From assembly GCA_038277395.1 (NCBI GenBank), contig CM076190.1, positions 231,666,082 to 231,730,081 on the forward strand: DNA of 64,000 nt, in the 5' to 3' direction. Source of the DNA: Dryocosmus kuriphilus (taxonomy: Eukaryota; Arthropoda; Insecta; Hymenoptera; Cynipidae). The notes beneath the pieces were generated by a model. That model was not told the origin of the DNA and did no database searches. It was given only the letters and a program-made list of their open reading frames with translations. Below, piece after piece: positions 11,447 through 22,306 of the stretch (position 1 is the first letter of the stretch; the number at the start of each line of letters is the position of its first letter). The position numbers and the translations under genes are program-made.

Positions 11447-12129
11447 GTAATTAAAAAATTTTTTAAAGTACAATCTAAGCTAGGCAGTAGAGAATTCTGC
11501 TTACAAAACTTGTTTTTATCGTAATGATTTTTCTATTTAATGCATTCCTTATAATTTTTGCATGATTCCAGAAGAATCGTTATACAATGTCAGTATAGGA
11601 ATAAATAATGTTAAGAAACTGAAGGAAATGAAAAAAAAGATAGAGCAACTACAGACGAATAGTTTATGTTTTCATTTAAATAATTGTGCCCTACCTAGTT
11701 GAATTAATTAAGATTAACAAATATTTATTTAACTAATGAAGATCAGTTGGATCGTCTCGGTGATCCTTTTCCTGATTTATCTACAGGCCAGAAGGTCCTG
11801 GTCTAACAAAAATTATACTTGCTTGAAATTGAATATCTGAAATTTTTCCTACACAAAAATATTACAATAGTTAGATACAAAGTTTTTTTTATAATTATAT
11901 CCTCCTTTTTCAATTTGAATTAGATATTATCAATGGATCGTAAGGGGTAAACAATATCATGTGCTGATTAATTTTTAAACAGCAACGTTTCGTTGGCTAG
12001 GAATTTGCCAACCACTTCAGGCTAGAATTTTAATTTTTAAAAACAATTAAGCATATTCGCATAGAGAAATTGAAAAAACATTATGTAAATAAAAAAATAA
12101 TCACGAACCGCATTTATTCGAAGATATAA
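11447..12129. other. AT-rich intron between exons, nothing recognised
   Basis: AT-rich sequence after the GTAATT donor. No repeat, coding or RNA signal could be supported. Confidence 0.5.
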
Positions 12130-13860
12130 GCATTGGTCCGTGTTCACTACGGTTAATTACGGCCTGGCCTGGGGTGGCCCAAGATGAAACCCGCTTACCA
12201 GAAGGTTACCACTTAGTTTTATTTTATTTCATGGCGCCAGATTGGGACTAATATATCCGAACTCCATCCGCTATCCCGTCACGGCAGACAGGCAAGCTAG
12301 CTCACTTATCACGAGCCAGTAGGAGGGGGTGAGTTCGCGTGAATGAGAGAATTCAGCTGTTAATAAGCACTTGTCCCCGAATATCGTTTTTCAATAAAAT
12401 GAATCCTGTATTCAAGCTATAACTAATGGCGAATTCGGTCTGAATATTATAACATTTTTCGCGTTGTATGAACAAATTGTAATTTTAAATAACCCACCCC
12501 GCACAGTACCGTACCTTCTCCACCAATGCGAGAGCGCGTATTAAATTTTCGACACCCTTAGGTTAGCTATTATATTTTATTCTCACATGCACAGAAAGGG
12601 CAGATCGGCTTGCCAGAAGGACCCACTATCGACAATATGGCCGCCCGAGACACCCGCGTCGGCACCACGTCATCCGACGTCCTTTGTCTTGTGCACACCC
12701 TTCGGCTCTCGTGAAAGACACCCGCCTCCAATAGTCTAATGTCGTGCTGTGAGCCGGGCGTTCCCTAACCTCAGGGTGTCACAGGGGTCTCGATCGGCTT
12801 TCACTAGACTGCTTCACGCACACGCGGTTGCTAGTGTCTTACCGCGTGGGCGTCTGTTCTCGGAGGTGAGAGCATTCACGGAATTGCTAATGGAATTAAC
12901 ACCTACCTTGAAGCCACTGCACCAAGTCTTCCGCTTCTACTCACTCCATTCTTTCTGCCTCCTCGACATGGTGTCAACTTTCAATTCTCTTTAGCGTACT
13001 GGTTTTCGCTTCGAAATCTTTCTCGTAGTACGTCGCCGCCCAGACAATAACACGAGTGAAGCGTCTCTCGTCTGCATGAGCTTCCTTCACTCATTTTCCA
13101 GTCGGTACGCCCCCATCTCGAGTTACGGTTACAGATAGGCTCGTTGGGAGTGGACCGGTTTCGTCGGCTGTAACCGTTAATGTGTGTTTCAACGTCGTCA
13201 CCACCCGCCTATCAGTTTTGTCTCCGTGGCTTCGAGTACCTCCATTGGTGATGCGACCCACGGTCGCTTATCATCCTTGCCCGGGTAGGGTTGGCTCGGT
13301 CGGGCACGGCGATCGTCTTAGTGTTATCACTCGCCGCTGTTAGTGGCGCCACAGCGTCGAGTTGGGGAAGTAATGTAGCTAGTTTCCGCGGTGACTGGAC
13401 GGTGCTGTCTCTTTTGAACAGCGCGAAACTGCTGCGTCGTGTCGCCGGCCCTTCTGCCCTCACGTCTTGTTTCTATGGTCGCTGGCGTACTGCCTAACAC
13501 CAGTATCGGCTTCTCGTAGTCTACCATCTTTCAGGTCATTCTCGTGGGTGGTTTCGGTATCGGCAATTGTGATCGCTGTCGCCTTCGGTGTCGTTCCTTA
13601 TGTTCGTATTCGGTGATCCAACCCCGACGCCAACCCCATGTTGTTAATTCGATTGCTACAATTTAGTGTGGGCCCTTCAGGATCGCGGTTCTTATAGTGA
13701 CGGTAGTAAAACAAGTTGATTATTCTACCCCTTAAGCTGGACTCGAGTGTTCGCTGGACGGTAATTCTGTTTAATTTGCGTGTTGACTACTAATTTCTTT
13801 GCTCGGAAGTCGGACATGGCTTTGGCGAAGCCCCGTAGGGTACATTCGTATTTATTTGCC
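12130..13860. other. 1.7-kb GC-rich block inside an AT-rich intron
   Basis: The block is markedly richer in G, C and CpG than both flanks, with abrupt borders. No frame longer than about 90 codons occurs and none has a recognisable motif. It contains several phrases of the kind seen in retroelement leaders (TGGCGCCAGATTGGGAC near 12232; TGGGGTTGGCGTCGGGG on the - strand near 13635), but no terminal repeats were found. It could be a solo LTR or leader of a retroelement, or an internal promoter/CpG island. Confidence 0.35.
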
Positions 13861-13864
13861 GTGT

Positions 13865-14345
13865 TTTTTTTACGAAACTTCGTCACAGCACATATGGACT
13901 ATATCACGCTAATATTATTGTTGTCGTCCATGAGAGTATAAATAAGTACACACCAATGTGTTGAGGAGTCAAATTCACGAAGAATAGGATAATATCAATG
14001 ATATCATACATATGTATCTTCCTTCTTATTTATACTATTTTTATTGCATGTTGTCTATACACATCAAAACAACTAAACACCAACTCTCAATCGGAAAAAA
14101 TTACGATATTGGACTTTGAACCCAATCTCAAGAAACTTCTCAGCTGAAATGGTCCATATTAAATGCAATTGAAATAGTATAAATAAGAAGGAAGACATAT
14201 ATGTATTAAGGGATAGATATTTTCCTATTCTTCGTGAATTTGACTCTTAACATACTGATATGTACGTATTTATACTCTCATGAACGGCAAAATAATATTT
14301 TTGTGAGTTAGTCCATATGTGCGTGTGCGAAGAAAAGTGTGATAT
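13865..14345. repeat. Foldback: two ~185-bp inverted arms with ~110-bp loop
   Basis: The left arm (13865-14048) includes CATGAGAGTATAAATAAG and ATTCACGAAGAATAGGA; the right arm (14160-14345) carries their complements (CTTATTTATACT is replaced by the matching TAGTATAAATAAGAAGGAAG, then TTCCTATTCTTCGTGAATTT, TATTTATACTCTCATG and TAGTCCATATGTGC). The pairing extends over nearly the whole arms with mismatches and small gaps. It sits in the intron between the 11366 and 15636 exons. A foldback MITE is the simplest explanation; a transcribed hairpin is possible. Confidence 0.75.
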
Positions 14346-15635
14346 CATCGCTCGTTTAGTAGCGGTTATATCTCGTTTCGAGCATGTCATCTAAAATTTT
14401 AAAATTGTTTTTCGACTCGCTGACCCTTCTAAATGTCTTCACTTCATCAAAATTTGTTCAAGTATTGGTTCTTTACCAATACTTATATCTTCGGTTAATG
14501 ATGTTCGTGATTATTTTATTATTTACATACTGTTTTAAAAATTTTTCTTTTTGATTGTGCTTAATTATTTTATTAAATTAAAATTCTAGCCTGAAGAGTT
14601 TGGCAAATCCCTATCCTACAAAAAGTTGCGGCATCAAAATTCATCAGCATTCACATTTTATTTATCCCTTACGGTCTATTAATAATACCCAATTGAAAGA
14701 AGAAAGTTATTATGGTTGAGACCTAACCTACAGAAAATATATTCTCTTAAAAAGATCAAAAACCTTAAACACGTCAGCATCGTTAAAAAACTCAAACACA
14801 TCAAAAAGCTTCAAAACTGACAAGCGTCAAGAACCTCAAAAGCTGTAGAAATCTCAAGACTCAAAAAACTTTAAAAACATAAAAAAATAAAGTAAAAAGT
14901 TGTTGAATAAAAAAGAACTTTCCGATCAAATGTGGACCAACCGAACTAGATACGTGAAAAGGCTACTAGCAATATTCAAATAGGAAAAAAAAAAGAGGAG
15001 GGAAGAGAAAGGCAATCAAAAATTCCGCTTCCTTCTTTTTGTTTCCCTCGCCTTCGTTTGTTTCTACTTTGTTTAAAACGCAACCGAAGACCAATTACAA
15101 AGCATGCCAACGTTTCGGTGTCTGACAAAACCTTATCAAGGCAGCACACAATTCCCTCATTTTCTTTTGTTTTTCTTGTTTGAATTTTGCTACAAGCTCT
15201 TTCAAGCGTTTAGTTTCATTGGTCCAAATTTGATCAGAGAATTTTTGATTATTTGACAACTATTTACTTAAGTTTTGATATTGGACGTTAAAAGAGTGTT
15301 TTTGGTTTGGAAAATTTTTCTAGATATTCTTTATTTAAATTCAAGAACCTCGAAATCGTTAAAAGCCTCAATTTTATATATGTGTGTAATTATAACTATT
15401 ACTATATAGCTATAACTCATAGGTCTGATTAGTGCACCATTTTTTACTGATAGCGTATATGAACTCATTCATATACATATGTGGTCTGATATGTATTCAG
15501 GGGAAATGAGTGATAAAAAATTGGAAGCAAACCTATATTTGAAAATTTGTCGTCGTTTTATGACCTGGTACGAAAATACAATTGGGATCGTTGAGGAAAT
15601 TCGTTAATAAAATATCCACATCCTTTTTCTTACAG
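14346..15635. other. Intron with degenerate short repeats
   Basis: The stretch 14740-14900 is built from imperfect copies of phrases such as AAAAACCTCAAAA. The last ~110 bp before 15636 is homologous to the sequence before the 11366 exon. No protein-coding signal was seen in between. Confidence 0.5.
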
Positions 15636-15716
15636 GCGGCCCTCTGCTTCGAAGGTCAATGCGTCCAACGTTCTTATATGATGATAAGAGAAATCTCGTT
15701 TATTTCAACTGGGACA
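15636..15716 (+). CDS. Internal exon of the modular phase-1 gene (81 nt)
   Basis: The acceptor is TTTTTCTTACAG and the donor GTAAGTAC. With the phase set by the previous exon (C+GC gives Arg) it reads GPLLRRSMRPTFLYDDKRN then LVYFNWD and leaves one base. Length (81 nt, 27 codons) and phases equal those of the 11366 exon, and the upstream intron flank is shared with it. The reading contains a hydrophobic-turn-hydrophobic pattern (TFLYDDKRNLVYF) resembling YFVTPDGFVIS in the exon before, suggesting a beta-hairpin; that is an inference. A second frame is open but would not join the other exons. Confidence 0.6.
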
Positions 15717-15839
15717 GTAAGTACAACTCTTAGAAATTTTACAATTTAAATTTCCAAACTTTTAGAAAGCTTATTTCTTTAATTGATATGGTTTTAAATA
15801 TTATCAATTATTCCTTCATTTAAGTTAGGCGTTTTAAAT

Positions 15840-16560
15840 ATTTTCCAGAAAAACCGTTGACATTCCTTGAAATCTTTGAACCCATTTTGTACTCCTTCCT
15901 TGGTTTGAAATAGTTACAGATACGTATAAATCATTTAAAAACCGTTAAATATAAAGAATTAGCTTATGCCCCAGAGTTCTCTAGAAATCCATTGCGCTCT
16001 TCTAAAATCCCTTAAAACCTTATCAATTCTTTAAGGCCACTTGAAACTTTTAAATACCCTCAAATTTTTTGATGTATGGAGTTCCTATGAAATACTTTAA
16101 ATCTTATAAAATTCTTTGAAGTTTTTAAAAGTCTTTGTAAATGCGATCTCTTGAAATTCTTTGATATCATTTAAAGTAACATAAATTCAGTGCCATTCTT
16201 TCAGATTTGTTTCAATTCATATATCTTTTGAAATTGTTGAAATCCGTGGAAATAATCGTACAATTTTATGAAATTATATCATTTTCAAGGCATCTCAAAG
16301 TGTTTTGAAATATTTCCAAATATTTCAAGGCATTTTAAGTTTTAAATTGAAGGGACTTCTACATACTTCAATAATTTCAAAAAAATATTAAATAATAACA
16401 GATTTCAAATAATTTCAAGCAATTTTAAAAATTTTAAGGCATTGCAATGAATTTCATAAGTTTTTAAAGTTGTCATTGAACCTCCAAAGATTTTAGTCTT
16501 ACAAGTTTTCTAAAAATGTAATGATTTTTGACGAGAAATGCCTAACATAACATCATATTC
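15840..16560. repeat. Degenerate TTTGAAAT/CTTTAAA repeat in intron
   Basis: Roughly 700 bp made of imperfect copies of short phrases such as CTTTGAAATC, TTTTAAAATC and ATTTCAAG, without a clean period. Similar texture is seen near 43140-43560 and 53780-54000. Confidence 0.6.
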
Positions 16561-17185
16561 TTCAAATCTGTAAGATTTTTTAAAAACTAATGATCTTTGT
16601 TGTAAAAAAAGCCTTTGCGGCGACAATATCCAAAAGTAAAGGATATAATCTTTTTGATAAAAAATATTGACTTAAGGTGAAAACTCCCAAAAACGACCTA
16701 AAATGGTTTGAACTTGTAAGTTATGCGAAAGACCTAATATTTTTCACTGACAATTGTCCATTTTCTGGGAATACTCCCTAAAGTGATCAGAAATTGATGA
16801 ACCTTCTAAAAATAAATTCTCTAATGGAAAAAGTTATTCACAAATCTTTTAAAATTATTTATAATCATAAGATTCTTTATAAGAAAATTATTTCTTCTTT
16901 TCTACATGTAAAAATAAGTGTTTAATCTTTCCCCTGTTTTTCCCCTCTCACGTGACGAAATTTCCCCCTTTCCCAATTTTGTCACTTTATTCTACGCGAT
17001 TCCTGTAATTTTTTTTCTTTTCTATATAGAAAAGGTTGAAAATTGTAAGTGCTCAGGGAGAATGAATGGTTCCTAAGGGAAAAGTCACAGAATTTTAAGA
17101 ATTTATATTTCAAGGCACCGAACTAGATTCTAAGTTAATGAAACTTTAATTTTTAAATAATTAATAATCTATATTTTTCTTACAG

Positions 17186-17230
17186 ACAGAAGAACAGTTA
17201 CGATTCCTAATCAAGATCATCTAGATAATG
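17186..17230 (+). CDS. Small internal exon of the modular phase-1 gene (45 nt)
   Basis: The acceptor is TTTTTCTTACAG. In the inherited phase (A+AC gives Asn) it reads RRTVTIPNQDHLDN and leaves G. The donor would be ATG|GTGATG, which is weak; a better-looking GTAATT lies 5 bp downstream but would change the phase and meet a stop in the next exon. The coding sequence resembles the next exon (ATTCCTAATCAAGATC against ATTCGTAATCTAGATC, each followed by GGTGAT), so the two appear to be duplicates separated by a 90-nt intron. Confidence 0.45.
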
Positions 17231-17320
17231 GTGATGTAATTTCTGGGGTACTCTATTAAGTTCCAAGTTAGTCATTTTTTTAAATATAAAAATAATGGGT
17301 AATATACACTTTTCTTACAG

Positions 17321-17434
17321 CTCCTAGCGTAATTCGTAATCTAGATCCAAGTGATGGTGATAAAATAAAAAATGATCAAGGAATTGTTGCAGCATTCCGT
17401 GGTGGTCAACTCCTCCAACTTCAACCGGCAAACC
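17321..17434 (+). CDS. Internal exon of the modular phase-1 gene (114 nt)
   Basis: The acceptor is CTTTTCTTACAG, the donor ACC|GTAATT. In the inherited phase (G+CT gives Ala) it reads PSVIRNLDPSDGDKIKND then QGIVAAFRGGQLLQLQPAN and leaves C. The length is 38 codons and both borders are phase 1. The donor flank (GTAATTTAAAAAACTAAG) resembles those after 41 and 36783. The next exon is 19.2 kb away because a copia insertion and its nested elements lie in between. Confidence 0.55.
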
Positions 17435-18057
17435 GTAATTTAAAAAACTAAGTTAAAGTTTAAAACAAATAATATAGAATTCTGCCTAAAATCCAATCAT
17501 GCTTTCCATTATCGCTCCTAGCCAATCTCTCATTCTTGTTCTTTCAGTCTTCTAGCTCACCCCATCTTACTCATCCACACTCCTCCCTGTCCCCCGTCTC
17601 CTGAAATTTTACATCCGGGGTAGAAGTCACCATTGTTTTTTACAGTGACCAAGTCCTAAAAACGATACATTTCAACAAATAATTGGCAACTACTGGAAAT
17701 GGAAAAAAGAGATATACAATTCTGGATATCTTTAGATGGAATGTAGTGTCAGGAAAAAAAACCAGTGTCACATATATCGTGGGTAGAAGTCACTCTTATT
17801 GTCCAAAATTTATCAAGTCCTAAAGTCTATACATTACAAACGAGTAAATAGCAACTTTCTCGCATTGAAAGAGAAGGTAAACATCCCAAAATTACTTTTC
17901 AGAAGAATATTAAACATTTTCTTGTTGAAAATTCCTGACTTTAGAACTTGATAAATTTTAGACAGCAAATGTGATTCCTGCCTTCCATATAGGGGTAGAT
18001 GATTTTTGTCCTGCAACCATATATCTTTCAACTTCGTTTAGAGACTATCTTTGTTTC
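17435..18057. other. Intron with a 162-bp partial duplication
   Basis: GGGTAGAAGTCAC and the following AAGTCCTAAA...TAGCAACT or TTGGCAACT phrases occur at about 17620 and 17780, a period near 162 bp. No coding exon is supported. It ends at the copia target site GTTTC (18053-18057). Confidence 0.5.
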
Positions 18058-18219
18058 TGTTAAAATAACAGATTTGTAAACACTATTCTGGGGGTGAACT
18101 TAGGAAATAGACTTAGGATAAAGTAAATATGTGCGATTCATTTTGAAAGTGACATCAGCCTCATACATATGAGATGCAGAAGAGACCTGATTCTTATCAG
18201 ATGAAGAGACGAGTCGCTC

Positions 18220-18266
<47 letters not shown>

Positions 18267-18312
18267 GCGCTGACGCTCACTAGCAAAGAAATACGAAAGA
18301 TTTATTCTAACA
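18058..18312 (-). repeat. Copia 3' LTR (left, 255 bp)
   Basis: Begins TGTTAAAATAACAGATTTGT and ends TTATTCTAACA. It contains a (TA)n run near 18225-18262 that is much shorter in the partner LTR and explains most of the length difference. A purine-rich tract (GGGTGGGAG on the - strand, 18313-18321) adjoins it, as expected for the polypurine tract. Confidence 0.92.
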
Positions 18313-18361
18313 CTCCCACCCATTGAGTATTTTACATACATTTTGCGACACCCAAGCTGCT

Positions 18362-19108
18362 TTACAAGAGCTTAAAACAATCTCTGTGTACCGCTTTTGT
18401 CAGCATATCAGCTAACTGAGGCTCAATTGGAATATAGCGCACATATATTTCTTTACACTTATACTTCTCAAGGATCAAGGAATAACGTATATCAATGTGT
18501 TTTGTCCTTTTATGGAACTCTGGGTTGCGTACAAGGCGAATTGCGCTCTGATTATCAATATTGATAATCGCTGGATCTTTACACTGACATCCGACATCAC
18601 TTAGAAATTGTCTTAGCCAGGTCGATTCCTTTGCCGCAGTGCAAGCCGCTACATACTCGGCCTCGGTAGTATTTAGTGTTACTATTTTCTGATGTTGTGA
18701 CGACCATGCGATTGGACCACCCGCAAGTGTGAATACATATTCTGAGGTTGATCGATGCGTGTCAACTTTCCCAGCATAATCTGATTCAGAATAATCTACT
18801 GTTGTGTGATCACTCCTACTGTTTGTGTACAGAGTTCCCACGTCTGATGTGGCTCTCAGATATCGAAAAATTCTCTTTGCACCTTGCCAGAGACTCAAAT
18901 TAAACTTATATGAGAATCGACCTACTACGTTTACTACAAACGAAATGTCAGGACTACTAATCAGGCTCAAGAAAATTAAAGACCCGACTGTTTCGCGATA
19001 CGGGATTCCTGAATCAGCTGTCTTATTTACTTTAGCAGATCCAAAAATTATATTAGGGTCAGCAGGAATCGACAATGTTTTTGCATCAGTCATATGAGAC
19101 CGCAGCAA
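18362..19108 (-). pseudogene. Copia Pol: RT C terminus and RNase H
   Basis: The 248-codon open frame has the copia RNase H signatures VDYSESDYAGKVDTHRSTSE (an Asp of the active site in SDYAG), FTLAGGPIAWSSQHQKIVTL, STTEAEY-like NTTEAEYVAAC (catalytic Glu), INIDNQSAIRLVRNP (catalytic Asp) and KHIDIRYSLI near the end. It is the downstream end of Pol, 50 bp from the 3' LTR. This domain is intact, but the RT upstream of it is broken. Confidence 0.88.
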
Positions 19109-19308
19109 GATTTTCTCCGGACAGGTTTTCTGATGAACGAATATTGAACATTTTCCGAGGCCTCAAATAAATTTCATACCTACAAATATTTCGAAGTGGC
19201 CCAAGGTGATCTCAAATTATTTTTTAAGTATTTCGATCAGATTGTTTAATGTTTCATCAGATTTTGCTATGATGAATCCACCATCTACGTATAATGCTCA
19301 ATATACTT

Positions 19309-19937
19309 TTAGTCTTTAATTGAACCATAAAATACGCATTTACCGACACTTGTTTCTTTTAAACTGATTTTATTCATAAATGCACTAGGCTTTGAACTCC
19401 AGCACCGTAACGCTTGTTTTAGCCCATACAACGATTTTACGAGATTATAGACCGTGCTTTCGCTCCCGAGACTAATTTCTTTTTGCACTTTCACGAAGAT
19501 GCCTTCTTCCAGGCTTCCATTAAAAATGCTGATTCTACGTCCAACTGTTGGGTATCCAAATTCCTCTCAGACGCAATAGAAAGGAGGACCCGCAGTGAGT
19601 CATATCTGAGGACTGGGGGACGGTTTCTGAATCATCCATTACAGGTTGTTGCGAGAAACATCGGGCACAAAGACATTCTTTAAAACGATCAACATCTGCA
19701 GGTGAACTCTTGACCTTGAATGTCCAATTCGAGTCAGTCAGCTTTTGACCAGGGGGAAGAGGAGCAATCTTCCATGTTCCATTCTTCTGACGAGCTAATA
19801 GCTCTTCGTTAATTGCTTCTTCTCAGAGTCCAGTATCCTCACATGTGGTTGCTTCTTCGTAAGTCTCTGGCTCGCGGTACTCATTATAATTCTCCTGATA
19901 TCTGTCAGAAGAGCGTATTATGTCTTGATCTCGAAGC
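19309..19937 (-). pseudogene. Copia Pol: RT palm fragment, segment c1
   Basis: On the - strand the frames contain PLPPGQKLTDSNWTFKV, VLRYDSLRVLLSIASERNLD, QLDVESAFL and SLYGLKQALRCW, all standard copia RT blocks, split by stops and frameshifts. Its right-hand ~450 bp occurs twice more in the window (about 21858-22306 and 33610-34075). The segment joins abruptly to LINE sequence at about 19938. Confidence 0.8.
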
Positions 19938-21850
19938 AAGAGGAGTTGGAAATTCTTTTGACGGATTTAGTGTGAGACTCGGCCCAAAAAACTGCCCCTA
20001 CACACTAAAACCACCTCCTGTTTCCTGGTAAGTCAAGAATCCGTGACCGCCTTCGCATTACTTCAGATTCTTAGGTTATCGGCCAGTAAGCCGTCCTTCG
20101 GCATCCAACTGCTTAGCCTGCTTGGCTTAGTTCCACTTTGAGTTCACCTACGTCCCCCGTCCCCATAATGGGCTTAGGAGTGCAGTGTATCTCTCACCTC
20201 GCTATCCTCACGTACACCTCTTCATTGATGCTGCGCGTTATCTACAGAAGTGCATCCCGTAGCTGCATCGGCTGCACATCTCGCCCTCGCCGGAAGTTCG
20301 TCGGTCCGGTGTTTATACTCCTTCTCAGCGCAAACATAGCACCGTGGAGGGCCAGTGCACTCTGCCACCTGGTGCTTCTCCTCACCATATGTCTAGCAGC
20401 TTTTTGCGCGATAGGAAGCCACGCAATCTACATCCAAATGACCATACCCTTGGCAGCAGTAAAATCTTAGTGTCTCCCTTTTTAACCGGACTGCATGAGA
20501 TCCATTCAATCATGATGTGTCCTGCTCGGCCACGCTGCTCAACCATGTACTCCCTCATGGAGGCGTACGCCTTCAACCTTCCTCTGTAGAGTGTCTTCGT
20601 CATATTGATCCTGATGTCCCCTGTGATATTTTCGCCAAAGAATATTTTCAGGGCGGTGCTGGCTTCTGTCTCGCTAGTTGTGCAGTCAACGCCCATGATC
20701 TCAACTTCCACCACTGTGACCAGTTCCCGAACATATCCCTGCTCTCCGTTCATTTTCTTGATGGAGGTGGAGGTCTGCATCTCTCTTCCATCTTTGCTCC
20801 TGCCTCTATAATCAACTCTCCGTTTGAGTCTCCCTGATGCTTTTGACTTTGACGCCAGGTTCGTTGGGAGAAACTGTCTCCTTAAGAATCTTGAGTACCT
20901 CCGCATAACTGCCTTCCGTAGCTGGTTTTATGAGCACCGCTTCGGGGCATATGCGCCTCGACCTTGACCCTTTCATCTTCTTCTATACAGGCACTTCTTG
21001 ATTCTTCTTCGTGATCTCGGGTTTCCTTTCTGAAATACGAGACTTCAACTCCTTCGCCGGCGGTCTAGTTGCAGTAGCTGTCTCGGGGCTGGCGGTAGGG
21101 GTGGGGGTTCTTCCCCGAGAGAACCGCCTGCGTACCCTTGCTACCAACCTCCCTCTAGGCAGTCCCTTTCCTCACTTCCTGGACCTTCCTTCCCAAGGTA
21201 TTTCCCAGATGATATGCGAACCCTGGATTCCAAATTCGCGCCTCATTTGCAGTGCCCCACAGTTTAGCAAGCGTCGTCCGTGCTTCATCGTTTCCATCTC
21301 TTATCGGCAAGCACAGGTTCTTCTTCGTGCTGCTGAACTCCGCCAATCTGTTAAGGATGTCCTTCAGTTTTTTGATACACAATTTCTGTTTCGCAAGTGC
21401 CGCCTCGTGCTTCACCATTTCGAATCGCGTACTGGACTTGCTATGCAGATCCAACTCCTCGGCCGCGTCTAACTCTCCACAAACTCCTCGCAAATGCTAC
21501 GGTTTAAATTATCAATCTACATAATAATTCCACGAGTAGCTAGGGAAGTTGGAAGTCCACCCTCGCAGAGACACGCATGCGAGGGTAAGGTCTACATAAT
21601 CTAGGAGGCGACCCGGTATCCTAGAGACACCGTATGGAACACCACTCCCTGGTGTCACGCAGCTTTATGCACGCGTGTCCACACCATGGATTGGGGGTCC
21701 TTCCTTCGTGACCATCCATGGAACATTGTCCGCGACTGCTTATTTAGTTTGTAACCGTATTCAGCAGAAACCCTCGGTGCATGGTTCTTCTATCCGCAAG
21801 CAGAGGACACGCCCGGTGGCCTGTTCAGGGGCCCCATCCGAATAAATCCA
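19938..21850 (-). mobile_element. R1-clade-like LINE derivative lacking ORF2, copy L1
   Basis: On the - strand the copy has a 5' leader (about 21500-21850), an ORF1 with a coiled-coil start and Cys-His knuckles, and then a 3' end containing TTTAGTGTG...CACACTAAA; no ORF2 is present. The same 3' end follows the ORF2 remnant at 54.85-55.15 kb, which ties it to a full LINE lineage. Total about 1.9 kb, the same as the second copy when the gypsy insertion is removed. Confidence 0.75.
20260..21500 (-). pseudogene. LINE ORF1 (gag-like), broken, in copy L1
   Basis: N-terminal part (21155-21493) is a charged helical region with SSTRFEMVKHEAALAKQKLC. The middle part (20382-20906) carries VVEVEIMGVDCTTSETEAST, the fold preceding the zinc knuckles in R1-clade ORF1 proteins. 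The knuckles follow in a shifted frame (CCQGYGHLDVDC, YGEEKHQVAEC, CYVC). The shift lies near 20455 at the AGATTTTAC run and is shared with copy L2, so the parent was already defective. A further 1-bp difference near 21480 breaks the N terminus in this copy only. Confidence 0.75.
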
Positions 21851-21857
21851 GATGCCG

Positions 21858-22306
21858 GGATGAAAATTGCTTCTTCCAAACTTCCATTTATAAATTCTGG
21901 TTTTACGTCAAACAGTTGGATCTCCAAATCCCTCTCAGTCGAAATAGAAACGAGGACCCGCACTGAGACATATCTGAGGACTGTGGAGAACGCTTCTGAA
22001 TAACCTATTACAGCTTGCTGCGAAAAACCTCGGACACAAAGACATGCTTTAGAACGCTCAACATCTGAAGGTGATCTCTCTACCTTGAATGTTCGCTTAG
22101 AGTCAATCAGCCTTTGACAAGGTGGGAGAGGAACAATCTTCCATGCTCGGTTCTTCTGACGAGCTAATAGCTCTTCGTTAATTGCTTCTTCTCAGAGTCC
22201 AGTATCATCATATGTGGTTGCTTCTCCCTAAGTCTCTGGCTCGCGGTACTCATTATAATTCTCCTGATATCTGTCAGAAGGGCGTATTATGTCTTGATCT
22301 CGAAGC
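21858..22306 (-). repeat. Second copia RT segment (c2), chimeric
   Basis: This repeats the copia RT stretch of c1. Its right portion (from about 22160) is almost identical to c1 (AGCTAATAGCTCTTCGTTAA), while its left portion is closer to c3 (shared GTCAAACAGTTGG, CTGAATAACCTATTACAG). The switch suggests recombination between two related copies. Confidence 0.8.

Noticed and set aside
12749..13527. Frames of 66-83 codons in the GC-rich block
   Set aside because: Short, overlapping on both strands and without motifs; expected in GC-rich DNA where stops are rare.
17548..17605. Very good acceptor (TTGTTCTTTCAG) followed by a Ser/Pro-rich reading
   Set aside because: In the phase required by the preceding exon it meets TAG in the second codon; the open frame is a different one with no partner donor.
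20138..21524. Several + strand frames of 80-150 codons in the LINE copies
   Set aside because: They are opposite-strand shadows of ORF1, repeated with the element, with no motifs of their own.
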